Shown: one piece after another, positions 8,966 through 17,787 of the stretch
Position numbering within the stretch: the stretch's first letter is position 1
Layout of the letters: every line of letters begins with the position of its first letter
Assembly (NCBI RefSeq): GCF_042665545.1
Contig: NZ_JBHTCM010000015.1
Location: 1 to 64,000 of the forward strand
Direction: 5' to 3'
Source: Rhodocista pekingensis
GTDB taxonomy: Bacteria > Pseudomonadota > Alphaproteobacteria > Azospirillales > Azospirillaceae
DNA length: 64,000 bases
The notes under the pieces: model-generated
Database searches by the model: none
What the model saw: the letters and a program-made list of their open reading frames with translations, nothing else
Told to the model about the DNA's origin: nothing
Program-made: the position numbers and the translations under genes

Positions 8966-10402
8966 TTACGCCGCCCGGGTGCCGCCCACCGTCAGACCGT
9001 CGATCCGCATGGTCGGCTGGCCGACGCCGACCGGCACGCCCTGGCCCTGCTTGCCGCAGGTGCCGACGCCGGGGTCGATCGCCATGTCGTTGCCGATCAT
9101 GGTGACCTTGGTCAGGGCGTCGGGACCGTTGCCGATCAGGGTGGCGCCCTTCACGGCCGGGCCGATCCGGCCGTCCTCGATCAGGTAGGCTTCGCTGGCC
9201 GAGAAGACGAACTTGCCGGACACGATGTCCACCTGTCCGCCGCCGAAGTTCACGGCGTAGAGGCCGCGCTTCACGCTGGCGAGGATCTCCTCCTTCGTCT
9301 GCCCGCCGGAGCGCATGACGGTGTTCGTCATGCGCGGCATCGGCATGTGGGCGAAGCCCTGGCGGCGGCCGTTGCCGGTGGGCTTCACGCCCATCAGACG
9401 GGCGTTCAGCCGGTCCTGCATGTAGCCGACCAGGATGCCGTCCTCGATCAGGGTGGTGCAGCTTGTCGGCGTGCCCTCGTCGTCCACCGTCAGGGAGCCC
9501 CGCAGCCCCTCCAGCGTGCCGTCGTCCACGACGGTGACGCCCGGGGCGGCCACGCGCTGGCCCATCAGGCCGGAGAAGGCGGAGGTCTTCTTGCGGTTGA
9601 AGTCGCCCTCCAGCCCGTGGCCGATGGCCTCGTGCAGCATCACCCCGCACCAGCCGGGGCCGAGCACCACCGGCATCTCGCCGGCCGGGGCGTCGATGGC
9701 GGAGAGGTTGGTCAGGGCGTTGCGCAGCGCCTCGTCCACATGCGCCTGCCAGACCTCGGGCTCCAGGAATCGCTCGTAGGTGCGCCGCCCGCCGGAGCCG
9801 TGGCTGCCCGATTCCATGCGGTCGCCGTCGGCCACCACCACCGACACGTTCAGCCGCACCAGCGGCCGGATGTCGGAGACGCGGTGCCCGTCGGCCCGGA
9901 TGATCTGCACCGCCTGCCATTCCCCCGACAGCGAGCAGGAGACCTGCCGCACCCGCGGGTCCCTGGCGCGGGCATAAGCGTCCACCGCCTCCAGCAGCTT
10001 CACCTTCGCCTCGAACGGCACCAGCCCCAGGGGATTGTCGCTGGCATAGAGCGCCCGGTTGGTGCCGGCTGGCGGTTCGGCATAGGTGCCGCCGTGGCCG
10101 GCATGGACGGCGCGCACGGTGCCCGCGGCCCGGCGGATCGCGTCCTCCGACAGGGTGGAGGCATGGGCGTAGCCGGTCGCCTCTCCGGCCACCGCGCGCA
10201 GGCCGAAGCCCTGCGAGGTGTCGAAGCTGGCGCTCTTCAGCTTGCCGTCATCCCAGACGAAGCCCTCCGACTGGGCGTATTCCAGGAACAGCTCCCCGTC
10301 GTCCGCACCGTGCAGCGCATCGGCCACGATGTCCGCCGTGCGCGCCAGGTCCAGCCCGGCCCGGGTGAAGAACAGCTCGTCGGTCTGGGCGAGGGTGGAC
10401 AT
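8966..10402 (-). CDS. tldD: TldD-type metalloprotease (PmbA/TldD pair)
   Basis: A protein of 478 aa starting MSTLAQTDELFF at 10402; the open frame further upstream is low-complexity and rejected. TldD works with TldE (PmbA) to degrade unfolded peptides and mature some RiPPs such as microcin B17. The zinc site MLHEAIGHGLEGDFNRK (near residue 255) and the C-terminal GKQGQGVPVGVGQPTMRI are signature motifs. The TldE partner is not in the window, which is common because the two genes are often unlinked. Its promoter must lie in the 430-base gap shared with the divergent oxidase operon. Confidence 0.95.
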   Translation of the reverse strand: MSTLAQTDELFFTRAGLDLARTADIVADALHGADDGELFLEYAQSEGFVWDDGKLKSASFDTSQGFGLRAVAGEATGYAHASTLSEDAIRRAAGTVRAVHAGHGGTYAEPPAGTNRALYASDNPLGLVPFEAKVKLLEAVDAYARARDPRVRQVSCSLSGEWQAVQIIRADGHRVSDIRPLVRLNVSVVVADGDRMESGSHGSGGRRTYERFLEPEVWQAHVDEALRNALTNLSAIDAPAGEMPVVLGPGWCGVMLHEAIGHGLEGDFNRKKTSAFSGLMGQRVAAPGVTVVDDGTLEGLRGSLTVDDEGTPTSCTTLIEDGILVGYMQDRLNARLMGVKPTGNGRRQGFAHMPMPRMTNTVMRSGGQTKEEILASVKRGLYAVNFGGGQVDIVSGKFVFSASEAYLIEDGRIGPAVKGATLIGNGPDALTKVTMIGNDMAIDPGVGTCGKQGQGVPVGVGQPTMRIDGLTVGGTRAA

Positions 10403-10831
10403 CGGCGTCGGACTCCAGGCGGCAGTGCGGGGCGGGAGCGCCCCCTGTGGAGCGCCCCCTGTCCTGACAATGGCGATCCGGGGCGCACGGGGCAAGATGC
10501 CGTGCTCCCGCCCGGCCCCCGCCCGGCCCGGCGTCCCGGGGCGTTTGCAGCGGACGTGGCGATTTTGCATGCGGACAGCGGCCGGACCCCCGGCCGGAGC
10601 GGCTTTACCTCGAATAGGGACGGGTCTATGGTCCAAAATGATGTGACCGAACTATTCCGGGAGCGAGCATATTGTGCCGGCGACGGATGAGCCTGTAACG
10701 TCCGCCGCAGCCCCGCCCGGGGGGCGATGCCGTGACGCCGGTTCTCCGGTCGGAACGGTGCGCACCGGCGACCGGCCGGACCGGCAAGCGAAGGGGAGCC
10801 AATCCCCGGCAACGATAAGAGAGTGGTAGGG
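10403..10831. other. Divergent intergenic region between tldD and ctaC
   Basis: 429 bases without a credible gene. It must hold the tldD promoter (minus) and the cytochrome oxidase promoter (plus). The stretch 10590-10700 is the least GC-rich part and is the likeliest place for promoters. The best plus-strand guess is TTGTGC (10673-10678) with TGTAAC 16 bases on, which is weak. I see no FNR-type TTGAT-N4-ATCAA box. Confidence 0.4.
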
Positions 10832-11692
10832 ATGTCCGCACGCAAGATCGGCGCCGCCCTGTCGGCCCTTCTCACGACCCTTGCCGTCGGCGCCTGGACG
10901 GCGCTGGCGCAGCAGGAGGCGCCCATGATCGGGGCGCCGCAGCCGGGCGGGCTCGGCCTGCAACAGGCGGCCTCCCCGGTCAAGCAGCAGCTCGAAAGCT
11001 TCCACGACCTGCTGCTGATCATCATCACCGCCATCACCCTGCTGGTGCTGGCGCTGCTGGTCTACGTGATGTGGCGCTTCCGCGCCTCGAAGAACCCGGT
11101 CCCGTCCAGGACCAGCCACAACACCCTGCTGGAGGTGGCGTGGACGGTGATCCCGGTGGTGATCCTGGTGGTCATCGCCATCCCGTCCTTCCAGCTCCTC
11201 TACTTCATGGACAGGACGCCGGAGGCGGACATGACCGTGAAGGTCACCGGCCGCCAGTGGTACTGGTCCTACGAATACCCCGACCACGGCAACATCGCCT
11301 TCGACAGCTTCATGCTGAGCGAGGACGAGGTGCCGGACCCCAAGCTGCGGCTGCTGGAGGTGGACAACCGGCTGGTCGTGCCGGTGGGGGCCAATGTCCG
11401 CGTCCTGGTCACGGCCAGCGATGTCATCCACTCCTGGGCCATCCCGTCCCTGGGGATCAAGAAGGACGCCGTTCCCGGCCGCCTGAACGAGACCTGGTTC
11501 CGGGCCGATGCCGAGGGCGTGTTCTACGGCCAGTGCTCGGAGATCTGCGGCACCAATCACGGCTTCATGCCCATCGCGGTGGAGGCCGTGTCGAAGGAGC
11601 GGTTCGACGCCTGGGTGGCGGAGAAGACAGTCGCCCTGAACAGGAACGAAGGGGAGCCACGGCAGCTCGCGGAAGAACCTGCTGACCGATAA
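10832..11692 (+). CDS. ctaC: Cytochrome c oxidase subunit II (aa3 type)
   Basis: A protein of 286 aa from the ATG at 10832; an in-frame GTG at 10823 is less likely. An N-terminal signal/anchor (residues 8-25), two membrane helices (about 55-75 and 95-115) and a periplasmic cupredoxin domain are visible. The CuA ligands appear as CSEICGTNHGFMPI, and the electron-entry aromatic run as GRQWYWSYEYPD. It takes electrons from cytochrome c into the oxidase. It is the first gene of the ctaC-ctaD-ctaB-coxF-ctaG-ctaE operon, with 27 bases to ctaD. Confidence 0.96.
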   Translation: MSARKIGAALSALLTTLAVGAWTALAQQEAPMIGAPQPGGLGLQQAASPVKQQLESFHDLLLIIITAITLLVLALLVYVMWRFRASKNPVPSRTSHNTLLEVAWTVIPVVILVVIAIPSFQLLYFMDRTPEADMTVKVTGRQWYWSYEYPDHGNIAFDSFMLSEDEVPDPKLRLLEVDNRLVVPVGANVRVLVTASDVIHSWAIPSLGIKKDAVPGRLNETWFRADAEGVFYGQCSEICGTNHGFMPIAVEAVSKERFDAWVAEKTVALNRNEGEPRQLAEEPADR

Positions 11693-11719
11693 GGCTCCCG
11701 CAGGAGAGGGTAAGAGACC

Positions 11720-13327
11720 ATGGGTGCAGTGACGGGGGCGCAGGCCCGCGACGATCACGACGATCACCATGACCACCGGCCGGGCTTCGTCCGGCGCTGG
11801 CTGTTCTCCACCAACCACAAGGACATCGGCACGCTCTATCTGGTTTTCTCCGTCATCGCCGGGCTGATCGGCGGGATGTTCTCCGTCATCATGCGGATGG
11901 AGTTGCAGAGCCCCGGCATGACCATCGTGGCCGACGGCCAGATGTGGAACGTGCTGATCACGGCCCACGGCCTGATCATGGTGTTCTTCGTCGTCATGCC
12001 GGCGCTGATCGGCGGCTTCGGCAACTGGTTCCTGCCGATCATGGTGGGGGCGCCGGACATGGCGTTCCCGCGTCTGAACAACATCAGCTTCTGGCTGCTG
12101 GTCCCCGCCTTCCTGCTGCTGCTCGGCTCGGCCTTCGTGCCGCCGGGGGCGGGGACAGGCTGGACGATCTACCCGCCGCTCTCCGGCGGCACCGGGCATG
12201 ACGGCCCCTCGGTGGACATGGCGATCTTCGCCCTGCACCTGGCCGGAGCCAGTTCCATTCTGGGGGCGATCAACTTCATCACGACGATCTTCAACATGCG
12301 CGCGCCGGGCATGACGCTGCACAAGATGCCGCTGTTCGCCTGGGCGATGCTGGTGACGGCGTGCCTGCTGCTGCTGGCCGTGCCGGTGCTGGGCGGCGCC
12401 ATCACCATGCTGCTGACCGACCGCAACTTCGGCACCCACTTCTTCGAGCCGGCCGGCGGCGGCGACCCGGTGCTGTTCCAGCACCTGTTCTGGTTCTTCG
12501 GCCACCCCGAAGTCTACATCATGATCCTGCCGGCTTTCGGCATCGTCAGCCACATCGTCTCCACCTTCAGCCGCAAGCCGATCTTCGGCTATCTCGGCAT
12601 GGCCTACGCCATGGTGGCGATCGGCGTGGTCGGCTTCGTCGTCTGGGCCCACCACATGTTCACCGTCGGCCTGGACGTGGACACGAAGGCCTATTTCACC
12701 GCGGCGACGATGATCATCGCCGTGCCGACGGGCATCAAGATCTTCTCCTGGATCGCCACCATGTGGGGCGGCTCCATCGAGTTCCGCACGCCCATGCTGT
12801 GGGCGGTGGGCTTCATCTTCCTGTTCACGCTGGGCGGCGTCACGGGCGTGGTCCTGTCCAATGCCGGCATGGATATCGCCCTGCACGACACCTATTACGT
12901 GGTGGCGCACTTCCACTACGTGCTCAGCCTGGGGGCGGTGTTCGCCATCTTCGCCGGCTACTACTACTGGATCGGCAAGATGAGCGGCCGGCAGCATCCC
13001 GAATGGGCCGGCAAGCTGCACTTCTTCACGACCTTCGTCGGCGTGAACCTGCTGTTCTTCCCGCAGCACTTCCTGGGGCTTCAGGGCATGCCGCGGCGCA
13101 TTCCCGACTACCCGGAAGCCTACGCCTTCTGGAACGCCGTCTCCTCCTACGGCGCCTACATCGCCTTTGCGTCCACGATCTTCTTCTGCGTGATGGCGGT
13201 CTACACCCTGCTGGCTGGCCGCCGTGTGGAGGGCGACTACTGGAACACCGGCGGGACGACGCTGGAATGGACCCTGTCCAGCCCGCCGCCGTTCCACCAG
13301 TTCGAGACGCTGCCGCGGCTGAAGTAG
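11720..13327 (+). CDS. ctaD: Cytochrome c oxidase subunit I
   Basis: A protein of 535 aa with twelve membrane helices; the catalytic core holding heme a and the heme a3-CuB centre. WFFGHPEVYI carries the CuB histidine and the cross-linked tyrosine, WAHHMFTVGLD the His pair, and VVAHFHYVLSLG the heme ligands near residue 400. The HDTYYV segment upstream of it is also invariant. The N-terminus is His/Asp-rich (DDHDDHHDH), an unusual polar stretch that could bind metal but may only be a linker. Confidence 0.97.
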   Translation: MGAVTGAQARDDHDDHHDHRPGFVRRWLFSTNHKDIGTLYLVFSVIAGLIGGMFSVIMRMELQSPGMTIVADGQMWNVLITAHGLIMVFFVVMPALIGGFGNWFLPIMVGAPDMAFPRLNNISFWLLVPAFLLLLGSAFVPPGAGTGWTIYPPLSGGTGHDGPSVDMAIFALHLAGASSILGAINFITTIFNMRAPGMTLHKMPLFAWAMLVTACLLLLAVPVLGGAITMLLTDRNFGTHFFEPAGGGDPVLFQHLFWFFGHPEVYIMILPAFGIVSHIVSTFSRKPIFGYLGMAYAMVAIGVVGFVVWAHHMFTVGLDVDTKAYFTAATMIIAVPTGIKIFSWIATMWGGSIEFRTPMLWAVGFIFLFTLGGVTGVVLSNAGMDIALHDTYYVVAHFHYVLSLGAVFAIFAGYYYWIGKMSGRQHPEWAGKLHFFTTFVGVNLLFFPQHFLGLQGMPRRIPDYPEAYAFWNAVSSYGAYIAFASTIFFCVMAVYTLLAGRRVEGDYWNTGGTTLEWTLSSPPPFHQFETLPRLK

Positions 13328-13346
13328 CCGCGGCGGTGCGCCGCGT

Positions 13347-13372
13347 CCGGGGTCCGGGCGACCGGACCCCGG
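13347..13372. repeat. Perfect 11-bp hairpin with GCGA loop between ctaD and ctaB
   Basis: CCGGGGTCCGG (13347-13357) pairs perfectly with CCGGACCCCGG (13362-13372) across a GCGA tetraloop, a GNRA-type loop. It begins 20 bases after the ctaD stop. No T-tract follows, so it is more likely an mRNA-stabilising or partial-termination structure that sets ctaD above the downstream assembly genes than a full terminator. Confidence 0.7.
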
Positions 13373-13435
13373 GAACGATCCGGGGACATCAGAAGCCCCG
13401 GACGCAGAGACCGTAGGGTTGGGAAGGCACGGAAG

Positions 13436-14344
13436 ATGACGGATACCACGATCGAGCTGCATGGCGGGGCCGTGGGCGGCACCGCCAGCGTCGGCGACTA
13501 CATGGCGCTGCTGAAGCCCCGGGTGATGATCCTGGTCGTCTACTCGGCCATCGCCGGGATGGCGGCCGCGCCGGGCGGGCTGCATCCGGTGCTGGCGCTG
13601 GCGGCGGTGCTCTGCATCACGGTCGGCGCCGGGGCGTCGGGCGCCATCAACATGTGGTACGACCGCGACATCGACGCGGTGATGAAGCGCACCGCGCTGC
13701 GGCCGATCCCGCAGGGCCGGGTGAACCCGGACGAGGCGCTGGCCTTCGGCGTCGTCCTCTCGGTGGCGCCGGTGCTGCTGCTGGGGCTGGCGGTGAACTG
13801 GGTCGCGGCGGCGCTGCTGGCCCTGGCTTCGGCCTTCTATGTCTTCGTCTACACGATCTGGCTGAAGCGGCGGACGCCCCAGAACATCGTGATCGGCGGG
13901 GCCGCCGGCGCCTTCCCGCCGATGATCGGCTGGGCGGCGGTGACGGGCGACGTGACGCTGGCCAGCGTGATCCTGTTCGCCATCATCTTCTTCTGGACGC
14001 CGCCGCATTTCTGGGCGCTGTCGCTGTTCGCCAGCGCCGATTACGAGAAGGCGGGCGTGCCCATGCTGCCGGTCGTCGCCGGCGCGCGGGAGACGAAGCG
14101 GCAGATGCTGGCCTACACGCTGATCCTGCTGCCGCTGGCGACGGCGCCCTGGTTCGTCGGCATCGCCGGGACAGCCTATCTGGCGACATCCGTGGTGCTG
14201 GGCCTGTTGTTCGTGCTGTGCGCCGTCCGCGTGCTACGGGCGGACGCGACGGACATGAAGCCGGCCAAGCGGATGTTCGGCTTCTCCATCCTCTATCTCT
14301 TCGTGCTGTTCGGCGTGCTGATCGCCGAGCGGCTGGTGGCCTGA
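13436..14344 (+). CDS. ctaB: Protoheme IX farnesyltransferase (heme O synthase)
   Basis: A protein of 302 aa; a UbiA-superfamily membrane enzyme that farnesylates heme B to heme O, the precursor of heme A for this oxidase. The first prenyl-diphosphate motif appears as NMWYDRDIDAVMKRT and the second region as FASADYEKAGVPMLP. KPRVMILVVYSAIAG near residue 28 is the family start signature. A GGAAG ribosome site precedes the ATG. Placement between ctaD and ctaG is standard. Confidence 0.96.
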   Translation: MTDTTIELHGGAVGGTASVGDYMALLKPRVMILVVYSAIAGMAAAPGGLHPVLALAAVLCITVGAGASGAINMWYDRDIDAVMKRTALRPIPQGRVNPDEALAFGVVLSVAPVLLLGLAVNWVAAALLALASAFYVFVYTIWLKRRTPQNIVIGGAAGAFPPMIGWAAVTGDVTLASVILFAIIFFWTPPHFWALSLFASADYEKAGVPMLPVVAGARETKRQMLAYTLILLPLATAPWFVGIAGTAYLATSVVLGLLFVLCAVRVLRADATDMKPAKRMFGFSILYLFVLFGVLIAERLVA

Positions 14345-14358
14345 GCGGGAGACCCGGC

Positions 14359-14547
14359 ATGAACGCCGAGCACACGACCCGGACCGACCGCACGGACGAG
14401 GGCGCGACGGACCCGACCGCCGACGCCGACGAGATGCGCCGGCGCCAGCGGGGCAAGAACCGCGCCATGCTGGTGGCGCTGCTGGCGCTGGTGGGGCTGG
14501 TCTATGCCGTCGCCATCGTGCGGATGCAGGGCGGGGGCTTCCCATGA
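14359..14547 (+). CDS. Small single-helix membrane protein, CoxF-like
   Basis: A protein of 62 aa, too small for many gene callers. A charged Thr/Asp/Arg-rich N-terminal half is followed by one membrane helix (about 37-55) and ends in RMQGGGFP. Position between ctaB and ctaG, size and topology match the CoxF proteins of alphaproteobacterial oxidase operons, thought to aid oxidase assembly; function is not established. Its stop overlaps the ctaG start by four bases. Confidence 0.75.
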   Translation: MNAEHTTRTDRTDEGATDPTADADEMRRRQRGKNRAMLVALLALVGLVYAVAIVRMQGGGFP

Positions 14548-15191
14548 GCCCCGCCCGCCGCAACCGCGTCATGGCCGCGGCGCTGGGCGGCGTCGTCGCG
14601 GGCATGGTCGGCCTGTCCTTCGCCGCGGTGCCGCTCTACGACCTGTTCTGCCGCGTCACCGGCTTCGGCGGCACGCCCCAGGTGGCGCAGGGGCCGGCCG
14701 GCCGCGTGCTGGACCGGACGATGACCATCCGCTTCAACGCTGACGTCAACCGGTCCCTGCCCTGGGGCTTCCGCCCGGCGGTCAACACCACCGAGGTGCG
14801 CGTCGGGGAACCGGCCCTGACCACCTTCCACGCCCGCAACGACGGCGCGGTGCCCGTCGTCGGCACCGCCACCTACAATGTCACGCCGGACAAGGCGGGC
14901 ATCTACTTCAACAAGATCCAGTGCTTCTGCTTCACCGAACAGCGGCTGGAGCCGGGGCAGGAGATCGACATGCCGGTCTACTTCTATGTGGACCCGGCGA
15001 TCGCGGACGATCCCGGCATGGCCGACGTCCACACGATCACCCTGTCCTACACCTTCTTCAAGGCGGTGGACCAGCCGGACACGGCCGCTTCCGCCGCACC
15101 ATCCCCCGGACGGACCCAGGCGGCGGCCCGGCCGGCCGGCGACCGGACGCTACCGTCGAACGATAAGGCGAGGGAAGAGAGACATGGCTGA
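14544..15191 (+). CDS. ctaG: Cytochrome c oxidase assembly protein, CuB chaperone (Cox11)
   Basis: A protein of 215 aa that delivers copper to the CuB site of subunit I. One N-terminal membrane helix (about 8-30) is followed by a periplasmic immunoglobulin-like copper domain. The copper motif CFCF is in NKIQCFCFTEQRL near residue 131, and the conserved VPLYDLFCRVTGFGGT lies just after the helix. The C-terminal 30 residues are Pro/Ala/Arg-rich and variable. The gene overlaps ctaE by eight bases. Confidence 0.95.
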   Translation: MSPARRNRVMAAALGGVVAGMVGLSFAAVPLYDLFCRVTGFGGTPQVAQGPAGRVLDRTMTIRFNADVNRSLPWGFRPAVNTTEVRVGEPALTTFHARNDGAVPVVGTATYNVTPDKAGIYFNKIQCFCFTEQRLEPGQEIDMPVYFYVDPAIADDPGMADVHTITLSYTFFKAVDQPDTAASAAPSPGRTQAAARPAGDRTLPSNDKAREERHG

Positions 15192-16056
15192 CGTCAAGGT
15201 CCACGCCGCCCCGGCCGGGGCCGCAGCCGAAGGGGTCAAGCAGCCCTACCATCTTGTGGATCCCAGCCCGTGGCCGCTGCTGGGCGCCTTCGCGGCCGGC
15301 CTGCTGGCCACGGGGGCCGTCCTCTACATGCACGACCATGGCTGGGGGGTGCTGGCGGCCGGCTTCCTGGCCGTGCTGGGCGTCATGGCCGGCTGGTGGC
15401 GCGACGTGGTGCGGGAGTCCGTCGTGCAGCGGGCGCACACGCCGGTCGTCAAGATCGGGCTGCGCTACGGCATGGCGCTGTTCATCGCGTCGGAGGTGAT
15501 GTTCTTCGTCGCATTCTTCTGGGCCTTCTTCGACGCCAGCCTCTATGCCGGCGAGCCGATGCAGGTGGCGCGGACCGAAGCCACGGGCGGCCAGTGGCCG
15601 CCGGCCGGCATCGAGCCGATCAACCCGTTCGACCTGCCGCTGATGATGACGGTGATCCTGCTGCTGTCGGGCAGCACTGTCACCTGGGCGCACCACGCCA
15701 TCGTCGAGGGCAAGCAGGCGCAGGCGGTGAAGGCGCTGGGCATCACCGTGGCACTGGGCGCGCTGTTCACCATGTTCCAGCTCTACGAGTACAGCCACGC
15801 CAGCTTCGGCTTCGCCGACAACATCTATTCGTCCACCTTCTACATGGCCACCGGCTTCCACGGCTTCCATGTCCTGATCGGCACCATCTTCCTGGCCGTC
15901 TGCTGGTTCCGGGCCTCCCGCGGGCACTTCACCCCGCAGAGCCATTTCGGCCTGGAGGCCGCCGCCTGGTACTGGCATTTCGTGGACGTGGTCTGGCTGT
16001 TCCTGTTCGTGTCCATCTACTGGTGGGGGGCTGGTGGACAGTACGCCGCGCACTGA
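15184..16056 (+). CDS. ctaE: Cytochrome c oxidase subunit III
   Basis: A protein of 290 aa. The start at 15184 (MADVKVHAAP) is inside the end of ctaG and follows GAGGGAAGAGAG. Seven membrane helices are visible. The conserved QPYHLVDPSPWP start, the FASEVMFFVAFFWAFFDASL segment beginning just before residue 107 and WYWHFVDVVWLFLFVSIYWWG at the end are hallmarks. It stabilises subunit I and lines the oxygen entry path. Confidence 0.96.
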   Translation: MADVKVHAAPAGAAAEGVKQPYHLVDPSPWPLLGAFAAGLLATGAVLYMHDHGWGVLAAGFLAVLGVMAGWWRDVVRESVVQRAHTPVVKIGLRYGMALFIASEVMFFVAFFWAFFDASLYAGEPMQVARTEATGGQWPPAGIEPINPFDLPLMMTVILLLSGSTVTWAHHAIVEGKQAQAVKALGITVALGALFTMFQLYEYSHASFGFADNIYSSTFYMATGFHGFHVLIGTIFLAVCWFRASRGHFTPQSHFGLEAAAWYWHFVDVVWLFLFVSIYWWGAGGQYAAH

Positions 16057-16435
16057 CGGGGCGCCCGCCGCGGTTTCCCCGCTGCGGGCGGGCCTGGGCT
16101 GCACCTGTCCGCGCTGCGGCCGGGGGCGGCTGTTCAAGGGCTTCCTCTCCATCGTCGAGCGCTGCCCCGTCTGCGGCCTGGAACTGGCCTGCAATGACAG
16201 CGGCGACGGCCCGGCCGTCTTCCTGATCTTCATCCTGGGCTTCGCGGTGGTGCCGCTGGCGCTCTGGGTGGCGATGAGCGTGGACTGGCCGCTCTGGGTC
16301 CACACCATCCTGTGGAGTGCGGTCGTGCTGGGGCTGACGCTGGGCATGCTGCGCCCGGCCAAGGCCTATGTCCTGGCCTTGCAGTACCGCTACCGCCGCT
16401 CCGACTTCGAGCGCGGCGGGGGAGACGGCGGATGA
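16034..16435 (+). CDS. DUF983 zinc-ribbon membrane protein
   Basis: A protein of 133 aa from the GTG at 16034, which lies within the last codons of ctaE. A short polar leader precedes CPRCGRGRLF and, 25 residues later, CPVCGLEL, forming a four-Cys zinc-ribbon-like pair, then two membrane helices (about 60-105). DUF983 proteins occur in oxidase operons of alphaproteobacteria, and an assembly role is inferred from that. The overlap with ctaE and the ATGA overlap with the SURF1 gene indicate coupled translation. Confidence 0.85.
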   Translation: MDSTPRTDGAPAAVSPLRAGLGCTCPRCGRGRLFKGFLSIVERCPVCGLELACNDSGDGPAVFLIFILGFAVVPLALWVAMSVDWPLWVHTILWSAVVLGLTLGMLRPAKAYVLALQYRYRRSDFERGGGDGG

Positions 16436-17223
16436 GCGCCGCAGGGTCAAGCGCCGCCATGCCTGCCCCGACCCCCGGCCGTCCGCCGGGGCGGGCCAAG
16501 ACCGTGGCCGGGGCGGTGCTGGTGCTGCTCGGCATCGCCGTCCTGGTCGGGCTGGGGACCTGGCAGATGCAGCGGCTGGCCTGGAAGGCGGCGCTGATCG
16601 ACCGGATCGAGACGCGCATGGCGGCGGCGCCGGTCCCGCTGCCGGTCTGGCCTGACGGGGCCGGTCGCAGTCCGGCGCCCGATCCGCAGGACTGGGACTA
16701 CCGGCCGGTGCTGCTGACCGGACGCTTCGAGCATGCCCAGGAGCTTTACCTCGGCCCCCGGGTGCGGGGCGGTCAGCCCGGCCTGCATGTCCTGACGCCC
16801 TTCGTGCGGGCGGACGGGCAGGGGACCGTGCTGGTGGACCGCGGCTGGATCCCGGCCGACCGGCGCGATCCGGCGGACCGGGCCGACGGGCTGCCGGCCG
16901 GCACGGTCACCCTGGCCGGCGTCGCCCGGGTGCCGCCGCCGCGGGGCTGGATGCAGCCGGAGAACCGGCCGGAGGAGAATTACTGGTTCTGGATCGACCT
17001 GCCGGCCATGGAAGCGGCGACGGGGGCGGGCGGACTCGCGCCGCTGGTGGTGGAGGCGGCGGCCGGACCCGATGCGGGCGTGCTGCCGGTGGGCGGACAG
17101 ACGGTGGTCGCCCTGCGCAACAACCACCTCTCCTATGTCGTCACCTGGTACGGGCTGGCGGCGACTCTCGCCGCCATGTACGCTGGCTCCCTGCTGCGCC
17201 GGCGGCGGCCGCATCCGGCCTGA
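16432..17223 (+). CDS. SURF1/Shy1 family cytochrome oxidase biogenesis protein
   Basis: A protein of 263 aa. Two membrane helices at the ends (about 22-42 and 235-253) flank a periplasmic domain, the standard SURF1 layout. LGTWQMQRLAWKAALIDRIE after helix 1, PVLLTGRFEHAQELYLGPR, VLVDRGWIPADRRDP and the closing NNHLSYVVTWYGLA are all family motifs. SURF1 binds heme A and aids its insertion into subunit I. It is the last gene of the oxidase operon; the next genes face the other way. Confidence 0.93.
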   Translation: MSAAGSSAAMPAPTPGRPPGRAKTVAGAVLVLLGIAVLVGLGTWQMQRLAWKAALIDRIETRMAAAPVPLPVWPDGAGRSPAPDPQDWDYRPVLLTGRFEHAQELYLGPRVRGGQPGLHVLTPFVRADGQGTVLVDRGWIPADRRDPADRADGLPAGTVTLAGVARVPPPRGWMQPENRPEENYWFWIDLPAMEAATGAGGLAPLVVEAAAGPDAGVLPVGGQTVVALRNNHLSYVVTWYGLAATLAAMYAGSLLRRRRPHPA

Positions 17224-17247
17224 AGGGGGCCGGTCGGATGGGAGCGG

Positions 17248-17787
17248 TCAGACGGGGGTGGCGTCCGGGCTGGCGGGGGCGGTCCGTTTCGGGCGGGGCA
17301 CCAGGGTGGTGAGGGTGAAGCCCTCGGGGGCCGGATAGCGCTTGGTCACCTTCGTCCGCGCCACCTCCGCATCCACGCCCCAGACCAGGAAGCGGCGGGC
17401 GCCCTCCCAGGCCTGGAGCTGCCGGCCGGGGGCGGCCTCCGCCGCGGCCTTCACCGTGGCGATCCAGGCCTGGTCCTGTGGCATCCGCCGTTCGTCCAGC
17501 ACGAAGACCCGGTTTTCCGGGCGGGACGCCGCCTTGATGTCCTGTTCCAGCCTGCGGCAGGACTTCAGCAGGTCGGCCCGCGCCAGATCGAGCTGGCGCA
17601 GCTCCCGCTTGAGGCCCAGCGTCTCCCGGGCCGCCTTCCGGACCCGGCCGACATACTGGGACTTCTTCGTCATCGCCACGCGGTAGCGGCGCTGCGCCTC
17701 ACGCACGCGGTACAGGGCCCGCTCGCCGGAGAAGGCGAGGCCGGTGACGGCGATCAGCAGCGCGAACAGGAACTCAGGCGACGGCAT
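17248..17787 (-). CDS. Unrecognised membrane-anchored coiled-coil protein A
   Basis: A protein of 179 aa. An N-terminal hydrophobic anchor (about 5-22) is followed by a long charged helix likely to form a coiled coil (about 25-90), then a small globular part ending in RYPAPEGFTLTTLV and a Pro-rich tail. No family recognised. The architecture and the YPxPxGF ending match the gene just upstream (17774-18376), so the two look like diverged tandem paralogues. The start overlaps that gene by 14 bases, so the two form an operon. Confidence 0.75.
   Translation of the reverse strand: MPSPEFLFALLIAVTGLAFSGERALYRVREAQRRYRVAMTKKSQYVGRVRKAARETLGLKRELRQLDLARADLLKSCRRLEQDIKAASRPENRVFVLDERRMPQDQAWIATVKAAAEAAPGRQLQAWEGARRFLVWGVDAEVARTKVTKRYPAPEGFTLTTLVPRPKRTAPASPDATPV

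Noticed and set aside
7536..9920. Long minus-strand frame spanning gshA and part of tldD
   Set aside because: No motifs and an Ala/Gly/Arg/His composition typical of shadows in high-GC DNA; the genes on the correct frames are certain.
10652..14008. Long minus-strand open frame under ctaC, ctaD and ctaB
   Set aside because: Low-complexity His/Arg/Asp-rich translation antisense to three well-supported oxidase genes.
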